A stretch of 64,000 bases of DNA from Siminovitchia fortis (GTDB lineage Bacteria > Bacillota > Bacilli > Bacillales > Bacillaceae_C), in NCBI RefSeq assembly GCF_003605365.2, contig NZ_QYTU02000003.1, positions 1 to 64,000 of the forward strand, in the 5' to 3' direction. The notes under the pieces were generated by a model. The model saw only the letters and a program-made list of their open reading frames with translations. It was not told where the DNA came from and searched no databases. Shown piece by piece: positions 38,294 through 47,706 of this stretch (position 1 is the stretch's first letter; each line of letters begins with the position of its first letter). Position numbers and translations under genes: made by a program.

Positions 38294-38947
38294 TTGAAAA
38301 AAACAATTCATATCGTAGCCGGAGGGCCCGGAGAGTTAATTCCGGAGTTATCTGAATATCAGGAAGAAAACATCGTATGGATCGGCGTTGACAAAGGAGT
38401 TCAAACAATTTTCCATGCAGGGCTCCAACCGGGTTTGGCTGTAGGTGATTTCGATTCGATCAAGGAAGAAGAATTGGAGAGGATTGAACGTCAAGTTCCG
38501 TCACTGCGCCGGTTTAAGCCGGAAAAAGATGAAACGGACATGGAGCTGGCCATCATGTGGGCATTGGAAATGAATCCGTCTGCTGTCAAGATATTCGGCG
38601 GGACGGGGGGCCGGCTTGATCATTTCATGGCAAATGCGCTTATGTTGGGTAAATTCAAACGGGACCATTCCGGTATCAATTTTGAATTGATTGATGTTCA
38701 AAACAATCTTTCGGTCCATTTGCCGGGAAGCCATGAAATAAAACGTGATGGGGAGAAAAAGTTCATCTCCTTTATCCCGATTTTTTCAGATGTATATGGA
38801 TTGACATTGCAAGGATTCAAGTATCCCCTCAAACATCATCACGTCGCTAAAGGTTCTTCCTTATGCATCAGCAATGAACTTATTCAGGAAACTGGTCATT
38901 TTTCATTCGAAAAAGGCATATTAATGATGATAAGGAGCAAGGATTAA
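38294..38947 (+). CDS. thiN: Thiamine diphosphokinase
   Basis: Transfers pyrophosphate from ATP to thiamine, giving the active cofactor. The product has 217 residues with family signatures WIGVDKGVQTIFHAGLQP, AVGDFDSI, FKPEKDETDMELAI and IFGGTGGRLDHFMAN. The start is TTG 38294 after a weak GCGGTGA site. It is the last gene before spoVM, its usual neighbour. Confidence 0.95.
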   Translation: MKKTIHIVAGGPGELIPELSEYQEENIVWIGVDKGVQTIFHAGLQPGLAVGDFDSIKEEELERIERQVPSLRRFKPEKDETDMELAIMWALEMNPSAVKIFGGTGGRLDHFMANALMLGKFKRDHSGINFELIDVQNNLSVHLPGSHEIKRDGEKKFISFIPIFSDVYGLTLQGFKYPLKHHHVAKGSSLCISNELIQETGHFSFEKGILMMIRSKD

Positions 38948-39050
38948 TATTGGCATGAATGAACTGGTTATGCGTACTTATGTATAGATCATGAATATGA
39001 TATGAATGAGAAAATGTCAGTTTTTTTATAGTGATGAGGAGGGGACCTGT

Positions 39051-39131
39051 ATGAAGTTTTATACAATCAAGCTTCCAAGGTTTTTAGGGGGCATTGTGAG
39101 AGCGATGCTTGGAACGTTCAAGAAAGATTAA
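39051..39131 (+). CDS. spoVM: Stage V sporulation protein SpoVM
   Basis: A 26-residue amphipathic peptide, MKFYTIKLPRFLGG...LGTFKKD, that recognises the convex forespore membrane and anchors the spore-coat scaffold ATPase SpoIVA. It differs from the B. subtilis peptide, as I recall it, at only about three conservative positions. A strong ribosome site GAGGAGGGG (39035-39043) precedes the ATG. Position between thiN and rpmB is conserved. A sigma-E promoter is expected upstream, but no clear match was found. Confidence 0.95.
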   Translation: MKFYTIKLPRFLGGIVRAMLGTFKKD

Positions 39132-39133
39132 AT

Positions 39134-39156
39134 TATAGGCGCTGTAGCTGGACGTA
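39134..39156 (+). repeat. Right-end fragment of the sigE-sigG repeat family
   Basis: ATAGGCGCTGTAGCTGGACG (39136-39155) differs at only three positions from the right end of the element at 2214-2233. It starts just after the spoVM stop and lies before the shared terminator. Confidence 0.6.
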
Positions 39157-39205
39157 AGTTGGGGCTGTATTCTATATTTTTCTCGCAAATAAGTTTGGGA
39201 AACGC

Positions 39206-39240
39206 AAAAAGAGGCACCTGTTCAAGGCGCCTCTTTTGTG
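39206..39240. terminator. Bidirectional terminator between spoVM and rpmB
   Basis: AAAAGAGGC (39207-39215) and GCCTCTTTT (39229-39237) pair around CACCTG-type loop sequence. The A-run and T-run on both sides let the hairpin end transcripts from spoVM and from the converging rpmB. Confidence 0.85.
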
Positions 39241-39301
39241 TTTCAAATCGAATATCAGTTCAGCTGCAAAGCGCCGATTACGGGCGCTGTACGCATTTGT
39301 G

Positions 39302-39490
39302 TTACACTCTTTCCACTTTGCCTGATTTAAGGGCGCGAGCGGAAACCCAGACACGCTTTGGTTTTCCATCGACCAAAATGCGTACTTTTTGAAGGTTTGC
39401 ACCCCAAGTGCGTCTATTGGCATTCATTGCGTGTGAACGTTTGTTGCCTGTACTTGTTTTCCGTCCTGTAATAACACATTTTTTAGACAT
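39302..39490 (-). CDS. rpmB: 50S ribosomal protein L28 (bL28)
   Basis: Ribosomal protein of 62 residues, [20 protein letters not shown]... to [12 protein letters not shown] at 39490 follows AGGAGGGGA on the minus strand; the longer frame to 39523 adds residues not found in the family. The typical Cys pairs of some L28 forms are absent apart from one Cys near the N-terminus, suggesting a zinc-free form. It is transcribed against the flow of the region, as in B. subtilis. Confidence 0.97.
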   Translation of the reverse strand: MSKKCVITGRKTSTGNKRSHAMNANRRTWGANLQKVRILVDGKPKRVWVSARALKSGKVERV

Positions 39491-39571
39491 TGATGATTCC
39501 CCTCCTGTCACTGGCATTACCATAAATAATCGAATGATTATTTCATCCTTTTTATGAAAAGATACTTTAAT

Positions 39572-39600
39572 AATTTATCACAGAAAGGCCCGCAATGCAA
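39572..39600 (-). promoter_or_regulatory. Promoter of rpmB
   Basis: On the minus strand TTGCAT (39600-39595) and TAAATT (39577-39572) are 17 bases apart, giving a leader of about 75 bases. The remainder of 39491-39749 holds a TATAAT at 39686-39691 that may serve the plus-strand asp23-like gene, but without a good -35. Confidence 0.6.
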
Positions 39601-39749
39601 CAAATCATTCAACTTCTGTCATGCTTGAATCCTTGACAGCATGAACTTGCTGTTTCCGCTTTTAAAATGGAACCCGTTATAGTAATATAATCATAGCTCA
39701 CTAAGGGGAACAAAAGGTACGCGGCTTATTATAATAGGGGGGATAATTT

Positions 39750-40112
39750 GTGTCCATCGAAATGAAAACGAAATTTGGCCAAATTGATATTTCCAATGAA
39801 GTGGTTGCCACGATTGCCGGCGGCGCTGCCATCGACTGTTACGGCATCGTCGGTATGGCTTCCAAAAACCAGATTCGTGACGGATTGACCGAGATTCTAA
39901 GAAAAGAAAACTTCTCCAGAGGAGTCGTCATTCGCCAGGAAAACGATGAACTCCATATCGATATGTACATTATCGTCAGTTACGGGACAAAAATTTCTGA
40001 AGTGGCATTTAATGTGCAGTCTAAAGTCAAATATACACTGAAAAAAACGATCGGCATGTCTGCCGATACTGTCAATATTTATGTTCAGGGGGTTCGTGTG
40101 ACGAATCCGTAA
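39750..40112 (+). CDS. yloU: Asp23/Gls24 family protein YloU
   Basis: A 120-residue protein of the Asp23/Gls24 (alkaline-shock-like) family, with ISNEVVATIAGGAAIDCYGIVGMA near the start and VNIYVQGVRV at the end. Family members are envelope-associated and linked to wall stress, but the molecular role is unsettled. GTG 39750 follows AGGGGGGAT. It is consistently found directly before fakA, implying a shared process. Confidence 0.92.
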   Translation: MSIEMKTKFGQIDISNEVVATIAGGAAIDCYGIVGMASKNQIRDGLTEILRKENFSRGVVIRQENDELHIDMYIIVSYGTKISEVAFNVQSKVKYTLKKTIGMSADTVNIYVQGVRVTNP

Positions 40113-40128
40113 TGAGGAGGAAAAGTTC

Positions 40129-41787
40129 GTGTCGATTACATCTTTGGATGGTAACCGCTTTGCCGAAATGATTCTTAGCGGTGCGAATCATTTGTCAGCA
40201 AATGCTGAAATCGTTGATGCATTAAATGTTTTCCCCGTACCGGACGGTGATACGGGAACAAATATGAAGCTATCCATAACATCCGGTTCAAAGGAAGCCC
40301 AGGCGAATAAGCAGGATCATATTGGAAAGGTGGGTGCCGCCTTTGCCAAAGGCCTTTTAATGGGGGCCAGGGGGAATTCGGGTGTCATTTTGTCCCAGCT
40401 GTTCAGAGGATTTTCTAAAGATATTGAGCATAAATCAACGATCACAGGAGCAGAATTCGCCCATGCGCTGAAAGCCGGAATGGAAACAGCCTATAAAGCA
40501 GTCATGAAACCTGTCGAGGGAACCATTTTAACAGTGGCCAAGGATGCTGCGAATGAAGCGGTAAAGGCTGCCGGCAAAACGGATGATCTCATAGAAATCA
40601 TGGAAAAAACTTTGGAAGAGGCGAAAAGATCTTTAGAAAGAACACAGGACCTGCTGCCGGTACTGAAAGAGGTCGGAGTCGTAGACAGCGGCGGCCAGGG
40701 ACTTGTATTCGTCTATGAAGGTTTCTTGTCTTCCCTTTCCGGGAAGGAGATTCCGAGTGCGGGGCCTGCTGCTCCTTCGATGGAAGAACTGGTCAGTGCA
40801 CAACATCATCAAAATGTCCATGGCTTTATGGATACGGAGGATATTGAATTTGGGTATTGCACCGAATTTATGGTTCGGCTGGAAAACGGCAAACGCCCTT
40901 ATAATGAAGAGGAATTCCGCTCCGATCTCAGCCAATACGGTGATTCGCTTCTTGTCATTTCGGACGAAGATGTGGCGAAGGTCCATATTCATTCAGAGCG
41001 GCCCGGCGAGGTGTTATCGTACGGACAGCAGTACGGCCCTCTGATCCATATGAAAATTGAAAATATGAGGGAGCAGCACAGTGCCCTTAAGAAGAAAAAA
41101 CCGGCCGCCCGGGCCCCATTAAAGGAAAAACAAGAGTATGCCATCATTACAGTTTCGATGGGGAAAGGCGTCGGGAAGCTGCTCAAAAGCATCGGGGCTT
41201 CCGCCATCATTGAAGGTGGGCAAACGATGAATCCAAGCACCGAGGATATCGTAAAAGCAGTAAAATCTGCAAATGCAAAAAATGTCATCATTTTGCCGAA
41301 TAATAAAAATATCATTATGGCTGCCGAACAGGCTGCAGACATTGCAGAAGGAAATGTCGCTGTTGTTCCGTCAAAGACGCTGCCCCAAGGGATGGCCGCC
41401 ATTCTTGCTTTTAATCCGACTGCCTCTCTCGAAACAAACTGCCAGGGGATGGCCGAGGCAATGAAGGAAGTAAAAACAGGACAGGTCACCTATGCAGTCA
41501 GGGATACGGTCATTGATGGAGTGAAGATCTCTAAAGGTGACTATATGGGAATAGCCGATGGTAAAATTGTAACGTCGGGACCTAACCTTTTGGAAACTGC
41601 CAAAAATCTGTTAAATGAAATGATTGATGAAGACTCGGAAATTTTGACTGTCCTTTATGGTGAGGATGCGGACAAGCAAGAACTGGATCAACTCACTGAT
41701 TATGCAAATCAGAATTTTGAAGACATTGAAATGGAAGTCCATGATGGAGGACAGCCAGTATATACGTACATCTTTTCTGTTGAATAA
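40129..41787 (+). CDS. fakA: Fatty acid kinase ATP-binding subunit FakA (DAK-domain, YloV)
   Basis: Kinase subunit that phosphorylates fatty acids presented by a separate FakB protein, feeding exogenous fatty acids into phospholipids. The product has 552 residues. The N-terminal DhaL-type ATP domain has NVFPVPDGDTGTNM, GARGNSGVILSQLFRG, VEGTILTVAKDA and VVDSGGQGLVFVYEG. The middle domain (EFGYCTEFMV) and C-terminal DegV-like domain follow. GTG 40129 is preceded by GAGGAGG. No fakB is in this window. Confidence 0.93.
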   Translation: MSITSLDGNRFAEMILSGANHLSANAEIVDALNVFPVPDGDTGTNMKLSITSGSKEAQANKQDHIGKVGAAFAKGLLMGARGNSGVILSQLFRGFSKDIEHKSTITGAEFAHALKAGMETAYKAVMKPVEGTILTVAKDAANEAVKAAGKTDDLIEIMEKTLEEAKRSLERTQDLLPVLKEVGVVDSGGQGLVFVYEGFLSSLSGKEIPSAGPAAPSMEELVSAQHHQNVHGFMDTEDIEFGYCTEFMVRLENGKRPYNEEEFRSDLSQYGDSLLVISDEDVAKVHIHSERPGEVLSYGQQYGPLIHMKIENMREQHSALKKKKPAARAPLKEKQEYAIITVSMGKGVGKLLKSIGASAIIEGGQTMNPSTEDIVKAVKSANAKNVIILPNNKNIIMAAEQAADIAEGNVAVVPSKTLPQGMAAILAFNPTASLETNCQGMAEAMKEVKTGQVTYAVRDTVIDGVKISKGDYMGIADGKIVTSGPNLLETAKNLLNEMIDEDSEILTVLYGEDADKQELDQLTDYANQNFEDIEMEVHDGGQPVYTYIFSVE

Positions 41788-41811
41788 ATCTACTGATTGA
41801 GGGGGTCGGTT

Positions 41812-43869
41812 TTGCAGATCATGAATAGTCCATTGGATCAAGAAGTGACAGTTTTAAAGGGCATAGGCGATGAGACTCGCGCCCAGCTGGCAGGCATGGG
41901 CATTCATACAATCCGCGATTTACTGTACTATCTTCCTTACCGATACGATGACTCAAGGCTGCGTGATTTAACCGAGGTAGAACATGATGAGCGCATTACG
42001 ATTGAAGGGAAGGTTCATAGTGAACCTTCCCTTGTGTATTATGGAAGGAAACGAAACCGTCTGACTGTCCGCCTGCTGGTTGGAAGGTATTTGGTAAAAG
42101 CAGTCATGTTTAACCGGGGCTACCTGAAAGGAAAACTGCAGCCGCAAAGGACAATCACTGTTACCGGAAAATGGGACAAACACCGGCAGACTCTCACTTG
42201 CAACGAGGTCGTGCTCGGCCCCCATGAAGAGATCGGGGACTTTCAGCCGGTATATGCTGTAAAGGGCCAGTTGACTGTAAAAGCATTGCGCCGCTTTATT
42301 AAAGAGGCGTTCGAGACTTTCAGCGGGTATATTGAAGAAACCCTTCCGGAATCCCTCCTGGAAAAGTACAAGCTGGCCGGTATTGCAGATGCATTGAAAT
42401 TCATGCATTTTCCGGAATCGGGAAAGGAAATGAAGCAAGGGCGGAGACGCTTTGTATATGAGGAATTCCTTCTATTCCAACTTAAAATGCAGGCCCTTCG
42501 CAGGACGAGAAGGGAAGGCACCCGAGGTGTCGGCCAAAACTATGACCTTCATAAACTAAAAGCCTTCATTTCTTCCCTTCCTTTTTCTCTTACAAATGCC
42601 CAGAAAAAAGCTGTGAACGAAATTTGCTTTGATCTGAAATCCCCGTATAAAATGAACAGGCTTCTACAGGGGGATGTCGGTTCAGGAAAAACAGTCGTCG
42701 CTGCCATTGCGATGTTCGCCAGTGTAACTGCCGGATATCAGGGGGCGCTCATGGTACCGACCGAAATTTTGGCAGAGCAGCACGCGGAATCGCTTCAAAG
42801 CCTTTTTTCACATACCGATCTATCCATCGAATTGCTGACAAGCTCGGTGAAAGGCAAAAAGCGGCAGGATATATTAAATCGCCTCAGGACCGGTGATATA
42901 GATATCATGATCGGCACCCATTCCCTTATACAGGAAGATGTGGACTTCCATCACCTGGGCCTTGTCATTACAGATGAGCAGCACCGCTTCGGTGTGGAGC
43001 AGCGCCGGGTTCTGAAAGAAAAGGGCGAAAGCCCGGATGTTTTGTTTATGACAGCCACGCCTATCCCCCGCACATTGGCCATTACGGTGTTCGGGGAAAT
43101 GGATGTCTCCATCATTGACGAATTGCCAAAGGGAAGGAAGCCGATTGAAACGTATTGGGCGAAGCATGACATGCTGGATCGGGTTTTGGATTTCATGGAG
43201 AAAGAACTTCGTGACGGGAGGCAGGCATATGTCATCTGTCCATTAATTGAAGAGAGCGACAAATTGGATGTCCAAAATGCCATCGATGTTTACGATATGC
43301 TGTCCAATCATTTCCATGGCCGTTTTAAGACGGGGCTAATGCATGGCCGTCTGCCTGCAGCGGAAAAAGATGATGTCATGAAAGCATTCAGTAAAAATGA
43401 AATACAGCTGCTTGTATCGACAACTGTCGTGGAAGTCGGAGTAAATGTTCCAAACGCGACATTCATGCTGATATATGATGCGGAAAGGTTCGGTCTGGCC
43501 CAGCTTCACCAGCTGCGCGGCCGGGTTGGAAGGGGAAGCAGCCAGTCCTATTGTATTTTGCTTGCGGACCCGAAAACGGAAATCGGAAAAGAAAGGATGC
43601 AGATCATGACCGAAACAAATGACGGATTTGTTTTGAGCGAGCGTGATCTTGAATTGAGGGGGCCGGGTGATTTTTTTGGAAAAAAACAAAGCGGCCTTCC
43701 TGAATTTAAAGTGGCTGACATGGTTCACGATTACCGTGTCCTTGAGATTGCAAGGAACGATGCAATGCAGCTGATAGAATCCGAGTCTTTTTGGAAAGAT
43801 GAGCGGTTTTCTTCGTTAAGAAATCATTTGGAAGAGTCGGGCGCCCTGTCCGAAGAAAAACTGGACTAG
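41812..43869 (+). CDS. recG: ATP-dependent DNA helicase RecG
   Basis: Double-strand DNA translocase that remodels stalled forks and Holliday junctions. The product has 685 residues: an N-terminal wedge/OB domain (PYRYDDSRLRDL, ITIEGKVHSEPSLVYYGRKRNR), Walker A LLQGDVGSGKTVVAAIA, DEQH box, TATPIPRTLAITVFGEMD and QLHQLRGRVGRG. TTG 41812 stands 7 bases after GAGGGGG; the ATG at 41821 is the alternative. In B. subtilis sdaAB-sdaAA lie between yloV and recG; they are missing here. Confidence 0.96.
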   Translation: MQIMNSPLDQEVTVLKGIGDETRAQLAGMGIHTIRDLLYYLPYRYDDSRLRDLTEVEHDERITIEGKVHSEPSLVYYGRKRNRLTVRLLVGRYLVKAVMFNRGYLKGKLQPQRTITVTGKWDKHRQTLTCNEVVLGPHEEIGDFQPVYAVKGQLTVKALRRFIKEAFETFSGYIEETLPESLLEKYKLAGIADALKFMHFPESGKEMKQGRRRFVYEEFLLFQLKMQALRRTRREGTRGVGQNYDLHKLKAFISSLPFSLTNAQKKAVNEICFDLKSPYKMNRLLQGDVGSGKTVVAAIAMFASVTAGYQGALMVPTEILAEQHAESLQSLFSHTDLSIELLTSSVKGKKRQDILNRLRTGDIDIMIGTHSLIQEDVDFHHLGLVITDEQHRFGVEQRRVLKEKGESPDVLFMTATPIPRTLAITVFGEMDVSIIDELPKGRKPIETYWAKHDMLDRVLDFMEKELRDGRQAYVICPLIEESDKLDVQNAIDVYDMLSNHFHGRFKTGLMHGRLPAAEKDDVMKAFSKNEIQLLVSTTVVEVGVNVPNATFMLIYDAERFGLAQLHQLRGRVGRGSSQSYCILLADPKTEIGKERMQIMTETNDGFVLSERDLELRGPGDFFGKKQSGLPEFKVADMVHDYRVLEIARNDAMQLIESESFWKDERFSSLRNHLEESGALSEEKLD

Positions 43870-43893
43870 GCTGGCCTGGCTGCATTTTTTTAG

Positions 43894-43922
43894 TTGCAAG
43901 CTTGCGAAGCATTTTATATACT
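43894..43922 (+). promoter_or_regulatory. Promoter of fapR
   Basis: TTGCAA (43894-43899) and TATACT (43917-43922) have a 17-base spacer. The FapR operator begins two bases after the -10, so bound repressor would block transcription start. Confidence 0.65.
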
Positions 43923-43924
43923 AC

Positions 43925-43945
43925 TATTAATACCAAGTCTTAATA
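43925..43945 (+). promoter_or_regulatory. FapR operator
   Basis: TATTAATACCAAGTCTTAAT closely matches the FapR consensus ATTAGTACCTRGTCTTAAT recalled from B. subtilis. FapR represses phospholipid genes and is released by malonyl-CoA or malonyl-ACP. The location over the start of its own transcript predicts autoregulation and control of plsX-fabD-fabG. Confidence 0.88.
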
Positions 43946-43957
43946 TCGGGAAATGAT

Positions 43958-44524
43958 GTGAATCAAATGAAGCCTTCGAAAAAGGAACGACAGAAATTGC
44001 TCGCGGAGACGATAGATGCCAATCCTTTTGTAACGGATGAGGAGCTCGCAGAAAAATTCATGGTGAGTGTGCAGACGATCAGGCTGGATCGTATGGAGAT
44101 GGCAATACCCGAATTGAGGGAAAGAATAAAAACTGTGGCAGAAAAACATGTGGAAAATGAAGTGAAATCACTTCCGATGAGTGAAGTAATCGGCGAGGTG
44201 GTTGACCTTAATTTAGATCAGAACGCCATTTCCATATTCGATGTCCGGGAGGAACATGTTTTCACCCGCAACTCCATCGCCCGGGGGCACCATTTGTTCG
44301 CCCAGGCCAACTCACTTGCAGTTGCGGTCATCAATGATGAACTGGCTTTGACCGTCAAGGCAAAAATCCATTTCACCCGCTCTGTAAAAGTGGGAGAGAG
44401 GGTAGTGGCAAAGGCAAAGGTGCGCCCATATAAAAAAGGCGACAAACGGACCATCGTGGATGTTGAGAGCTTTGTCGGCGGGGAACTGGCATTCAGGGGC
44501 GAATTTGAAATGTATCGCCAGTGA
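43958..44524 (+). CDS. fapR: Transcription factor FapR, fatty acid and phospholipid regulator
   Basis: Repressor with an N-terminal HTH ([19 protein letters not shown]) and a C-terminal hot-dog domain that binds malonyl-thioesters ([21 protein letters not shown]). The product has 188 residues. GTG 43958 gives the usual length; ATG 43967 is the alternative. It is the first gene of the fapR-plsX-fabD-fabG unit, with its own operator upstream. Confidence 0.97.
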   Translation: MNQMKPSKKERQKLLAETIDANPFVTDEELAEKFMVSVQTIRLDRMEMAIPELRERIKTVAEKHVENEVKSLPMSEVIGEVVDLNLDQNAISIFDVREEHVFTRNSIARGHHLFAQANSLAVAVINDELALTVKAKIHFTRSVKVGERVVAKAKVRPYKKGDKRTIVDVESFVGGELAFRGEFEMYRQ

Positions 44525-44525
44525 C

Positions 44526-44570
44526 TAAGAAAAGCGGAAGCGCCTGTCCATCGACGTACAGACAGAGCAA
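44526..44570 (+). repeat. Left-end fragment of the sigE-sigG repeat family
   Basis: AAGAAAAGCGGAAGCGCCT...CCATCGACGTAC matches the first ~35 bases of the element at 1921 apart from a few changes. It lies in the 115-base gap between fapR and plsX, which are normally adjacent and co-transcribed. Confidence 0.65.
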
Positions 44571-44639
44571 AATGAGAAAGACTGCCACTTTCCCTTCGTG
44601 TTTAATGCTGGCTTAGTTTTATTAAAAGGGAGATAGTTT

Positions 44640-45629
44640 ATGAAAATAGCAATTGATGCCATGGGCGGCGATCATGCGCCGAAGGAGATCATTCTCGGCG
44701 TAAACAAGGCTGCCCGGGATTTTTCTGATACTGGATTTGTTTTATATGGGGATCAAGAACAGATACGGAAGCATCTTCAGCCGAGTGAACGGGTAACGAT
44801 TGTCCATACGGATGAAGTGATCAGCCCGACGGATGAGCCGGTCAGGGCAGTGCGCCGCAAAAAGGAAGCTTCCATGGTGAAGATGGCCCAGGCGGTAGCG
44901 GATGGGGAAGCCGATGCCTGCATATCCGCTGGAAATACGGGTGCTTTGATGACTGCCGGTTTATTTATTGTCGGCAGAATCAAAGGAATCGAGCGGCCCG
45001 CATTGGCGCCTACCCTTCCAACACTGGACGGAAAAGGCTTTTTGATGCTTGATCTTGGGGCAAACGCGGATGCAAAGCCGGAGCATCTGCTCCAATATGC
45101 TTTCATGGGACAGATTTACGCTGAGAAAGTAAGGAAAATTGAAAAGCCAAGGGTCGCTCTATTAAACATCGGATCTGAATCCAATAAAGGGAACGAACTG
45201 ACCAAAAAGACATTTGATCTCCTTGAGGGCTCCGATGTTAATTTTGTCGGAAATATCGAAGCAAGGGAATTGCTCGAAGGGCACGCAGATGTTGTTGTTA
45301 CGGACGGTTTTACCGGAAATGTCGTCCTTAAAGCCATCGAAGGGACCGCTGCTTCCCTTTTTTCGATGTTAAAATCAACATTTACAAGCAGCCTTAAGAA
45401 TAAGCTTGCCGCCGGGTTGATTAAATCGGACCTGGTTGAGCTGAAAAACAAAATGGATTATTCGGAGTACGGGGGAGCCGCACTGTTCGGACTGAAGTCC
45501 CCGGTTATCAAAGCTCACGGCTCATCCAATTCGAACGCGGTGTACCATGCCATTCGCCAAACAAGGGATATCGTGATGAATGATGTGGCCGGAACAATAA
45601 AAGCCGCTGTCGCGGAACAAAAAGAATAA
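44640..45629 (+). CDS. plsX: Phosphate acyltransferase PlsX
   Basis: Makes acyl-phosphate from acyl-ACP for PlsY in phospholipid synthesis. The product has 329 residues with [73 protein letters not shown] and [25 protein letters not shown] precedes the ATG. It sits in the FapR-regulated cluster. Confidence 0.97.
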   Translation: MKIAIDAMGGDHAPKEIILGVNKAARDFSDTGFVLYGDQEQIRKHLQPSERVTIVHTDEVISPTDEPVRAVRRKKEASMVKMAQAVADGEADACISAGNTGALMTAGLFIVGRIKGIERPALAPTLPTLDGKGFLMLDLGANADAKPEHLLQYAFMGQIYAEKVRKIEKPRVALLNIGSESNKGNELTKKTFDLLEGSDVNFVGNIEARELLEGHADVVVTDGFTGNVVLKAIEGTAASLFSMLKSTFTSSLKNKLAAGLIKSDLVELKNKMDYSEYGGAALFGLKSPVIKAHGSSNSNAVYHAIRQTRDIVMNDVAGTIKAAVAEQKE

Positions 45630-45642
45630 AGGGGGCAGGACA

Positions 45643-46584
45643 TTGGGAAAAATAGCATTTATCTTCCCGGGCCAGGGTTCACAGACAGTGGGCATGGGAA
45701 AAGGAGCGGCCGAAACGAATGAAAAGGCCAAAAAGATTTTTGATCAGGCAGACTTACGACTTGGTTATTCGCTTTCTTCCATCATTTTCGAAGGTCCTCA
45801 GGAAAAGCTGACATTGACGGCCAACGCACAGCCGGCCCTTTTGACGACAAGTATTGCCCTTTTGCAAAGCATGTCGGAAGCGGGTATCACCCCGGACTAT
45901 ACTGCGGGCCACAGCCTTGGTGAATATACAGCGCTTGTTGCGAGCGGAGCAATCGATTTCGAAGATGCCGTCTATGCCGTGCATAAACGCGGCGTATATA
46001 TGGAGGAAGCCGTTCCGGACGGAAAAGGGACAATGGCAGCTGTTCTGGGTCTTGATAGGGACAACCTTCAGAGTGTTTGCGAAAGTGTTACCGAAGAAGG
46101 GGACGCAGTTCAGTTGGCCAATATAAACTGCCCTGGGCAAATCGTCATTTCAGGAACGGTGGCAGGAGTCCAAAAGGCGGGGGAAAAAGCGAAAGAGCAG
46201 GGGGCAAAGCGTGTTCTTCCTTTGCAGGTGAGCGGTCCTTTCCATTCAAGCCTCATGAAGCCGGCGGCGGAAAAATTCAGTAACATTTTAAATGAAATTT
46301 CTATCCGGGATGCTTCTGTCCCTGTAGTCGTCAATGTGACGGCTGCACCCGAAACAACAAAGGAAGCATTTCAGGAAAAGCTGATTGAGCAGCTGTATTC
46401 CCCGGTGCTGTGGGAAGATACGGTACAAAAGCTGATTGATCTTGGCGTAGATAAGTTTGTTGAAATTGGGCCTGGGAAGGTATTGTCCGGTTTAGTGCGA
46501 AAAGTGGACAGAAATGTAAGCACAATTTCAGTCCAGGATCCGGAAAGCTGCCAACAGGTGATACAATTATTGAGGGGGGAATAA
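45643..46584 (+). CDS. fabD: Malonyl-CoA-ACP transacylase FabD
   Basis: Moves malonyl groups from CoA to ACP to start fatty-acid elongation. The product has 313 residues with [15 protein letters not shown], the nucleophile Ser in [11 protein letters not shown], and [11 protein letters not shown] with the catalytic His. The start is TTG 45643 after AAAGGGGG. It ends two bases before fabG, indicating tight co-expression. Confidence 0.97.
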   Translation: MGKIAFIFPGQGSQTVGMGKGAAETNEKAKKIFDQADLRLGYSLSSIIFEGPQEKLTLTANAQPALLTTSIALLQSMSEAGITPDYTAGHSLGEYTALVASGAIDFEDAVYAVHKRGVYMEEAVPDGKGTMAAVLGLDRDNLQSVCESVTEEGDAVQLANINCPGQIVISGTVAGVQKAGEKAKEQGAKRVLPLQVSGPFHSSLMKPAAEKFSNILNEISIRDASVPVVVNVTAAPETTKEAFQEKLIEQLYSPVLWEDTVQKLIDLGVDKFVEIGPGKVLSGLVRKVDRNVSTISVQDPESCQQVIQLLRGE

Positions 46585-46585
46585 C

Positions 46586-47329
46586 ATGAAACTGGAAGGA
46601 AAGGTGGCACTCGTAACGGGTGCCTCCAGAGGGATCGGCAGAGCGACTGCCATTAAGCTTGCGGAAGCAGGAGCCGATGTCGTCGTGAACTATGCCGGCA
46701 GTACAGATAAAGCCAATGAAGTGGCGGAACAGATAAAAGCGCTTGGAAGGGAAGCCATTACCTATCAGTGCAATGTGTCAGACAGTGATGCGGTACAGTC
46801 AATGGCCAAAGATGTTATAGCAAAGTTCGGAAGGCTCGATATTCTAGTAAACAATGCCGGCATTACCAGGGATAATCTTCTCATGAGAATGAAAGAAAAT
46901 GAATGGGATGATGTGATTGACACAAACTTGAAAGGAGTCTTCCTTTGCACGAAAGCTTTCACCAGGCAGATGATGAAACAGAGAAGCGGCAGAATCATCA
47001 ATGTGGCTTCCATTGTAGGTGTCATCGGAAACCCGGGACAAGCCAATTATGTGGCAGCAAAAGCAGGGGTAATCGGCTTGACGAAGTCGGCTGCAAGAGA
47101 ACTCGCATCCCGGGGAATCACTGTCAATGCCGTTGCGCCTGGATTTATTGCGACAGATATGACGGACCAGCTGGCGGATGAGCAAAAAGAAGCAATGCTG
47201 GAACAAATTCCCCTTTCAAAGTTCGGGCAGGCTTCGGATATTGCGAATGCGGTTTTATTCCTTGCCTCGGATGATGCCAATTACATTACCGGCCAGACGA
47301 TTCATGTTGACGGCGGCATGGCCATGTAA
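46586..47329 (+). CDS. fabG: 3-oxoacyl-[ACP] reductase FabG
   Basis: NADPH-dependent short-chain dehydrogenase of the fatty-acid cycle. The product has 247 residues: [19 protein letters not shown] (cofactor loop), [14 protein letters not shown], the catalytic Ser in [34 protein letters not shown] with the Tyr-Lys pair, and the conserved end [25 protein letters not shown] is strong. Confidence 0.98.
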   Translation: MKLEGKVALVTGASRGIGRATAIKLAEAGADVVVNYAGSTDKANEVAEQIKALGREAITYQCNVSDSDAVQSMAKDVIAKFGRLDILVNNAGITRDNLLMRMKENEWDDVIDTNLKGVFLCTKAFTRQMMKQRSGRIINVASIVGVIGNPGQANYVAAKAGVIGLTKSAARELASRGITVNAVAPGFIATDMTDQLADEQKEAMLEQIPLSKFGQASDIANAVLFLASDDANYITGQTIHVDGGMAM

Positions 47330-47393
47330 TGGATGATGATTATTTTATTTTTATGATGTTTCGATTATAATGGCTTGAGGGGAGGTGAACCGG

Positions 47394-47627
47394 ATGGCAG
47401 ATATACAGGAAAGAGTGACTAAAATTATTGTTGACCGTCTTGGAGTTGAAGAGTCAAAGGTTGAATTGGATTCTTCTTTCAAAGATGATCTCGGGGCTGA
47501 CTCGCTTGACGTTGTAGAACTTGTTATGGAATTGGAAGATGAGTTTGATATGGAAATTTCCGATGAAGACGCAGAAAAAATTTCAACAGTCGGCGACGCA
47601 GTCAATTACATAAAAAGCAATAGCTAG
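47394..47627 (+). CDS. acpP: Acyl carrier protein
   Basis: Carrier of growing acyl chains on phosphopantetheine. The acidic product has 77 residues with the attachment Ser in [23 protein letters not shown] 47394 follows GAGGGGAGGTG (47377-47387). A TATAAT at 47366-47371 suggests an additional promoter in the fabG-acpP gap, which fits the high ACP demand. A terminator follows. Confidence 0.98.
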   Translation: MADIQERVTKIIVDRLGVEESKVELDSSFKDDLGADSLDVVELVMELEDEFDMEISDEDAEKISTVGDAVNYIKSNS

Positions 47628-47645
47628 TCGTTGGAAACTAAATGT

Positions 47646-47674
47646 CCCGTTGATTTGCCAGCGGGGCTTTTTCT
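47646..47674 (+). terminator. Terminator after acpP
   Basis: CCCGTTG (47646-47652) pairs with CAGCGGG (47659-47665; one G-U pair) and is followed by GCTTTTTCTG. It may be partial, since rnc has no obvious promoter of its own. Confidence 0.75.
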
Positions 47675-47706
47675 GCTTTAACTTTACCTTATAAGGTGGA
47701 TAGACA

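Noticed and set aside
39159-39392. 77-codon plus-strand frame between spoVM and rpmB
   Set aside because: It runs through the bidirectional terminator and the antisense strand of rpmB.
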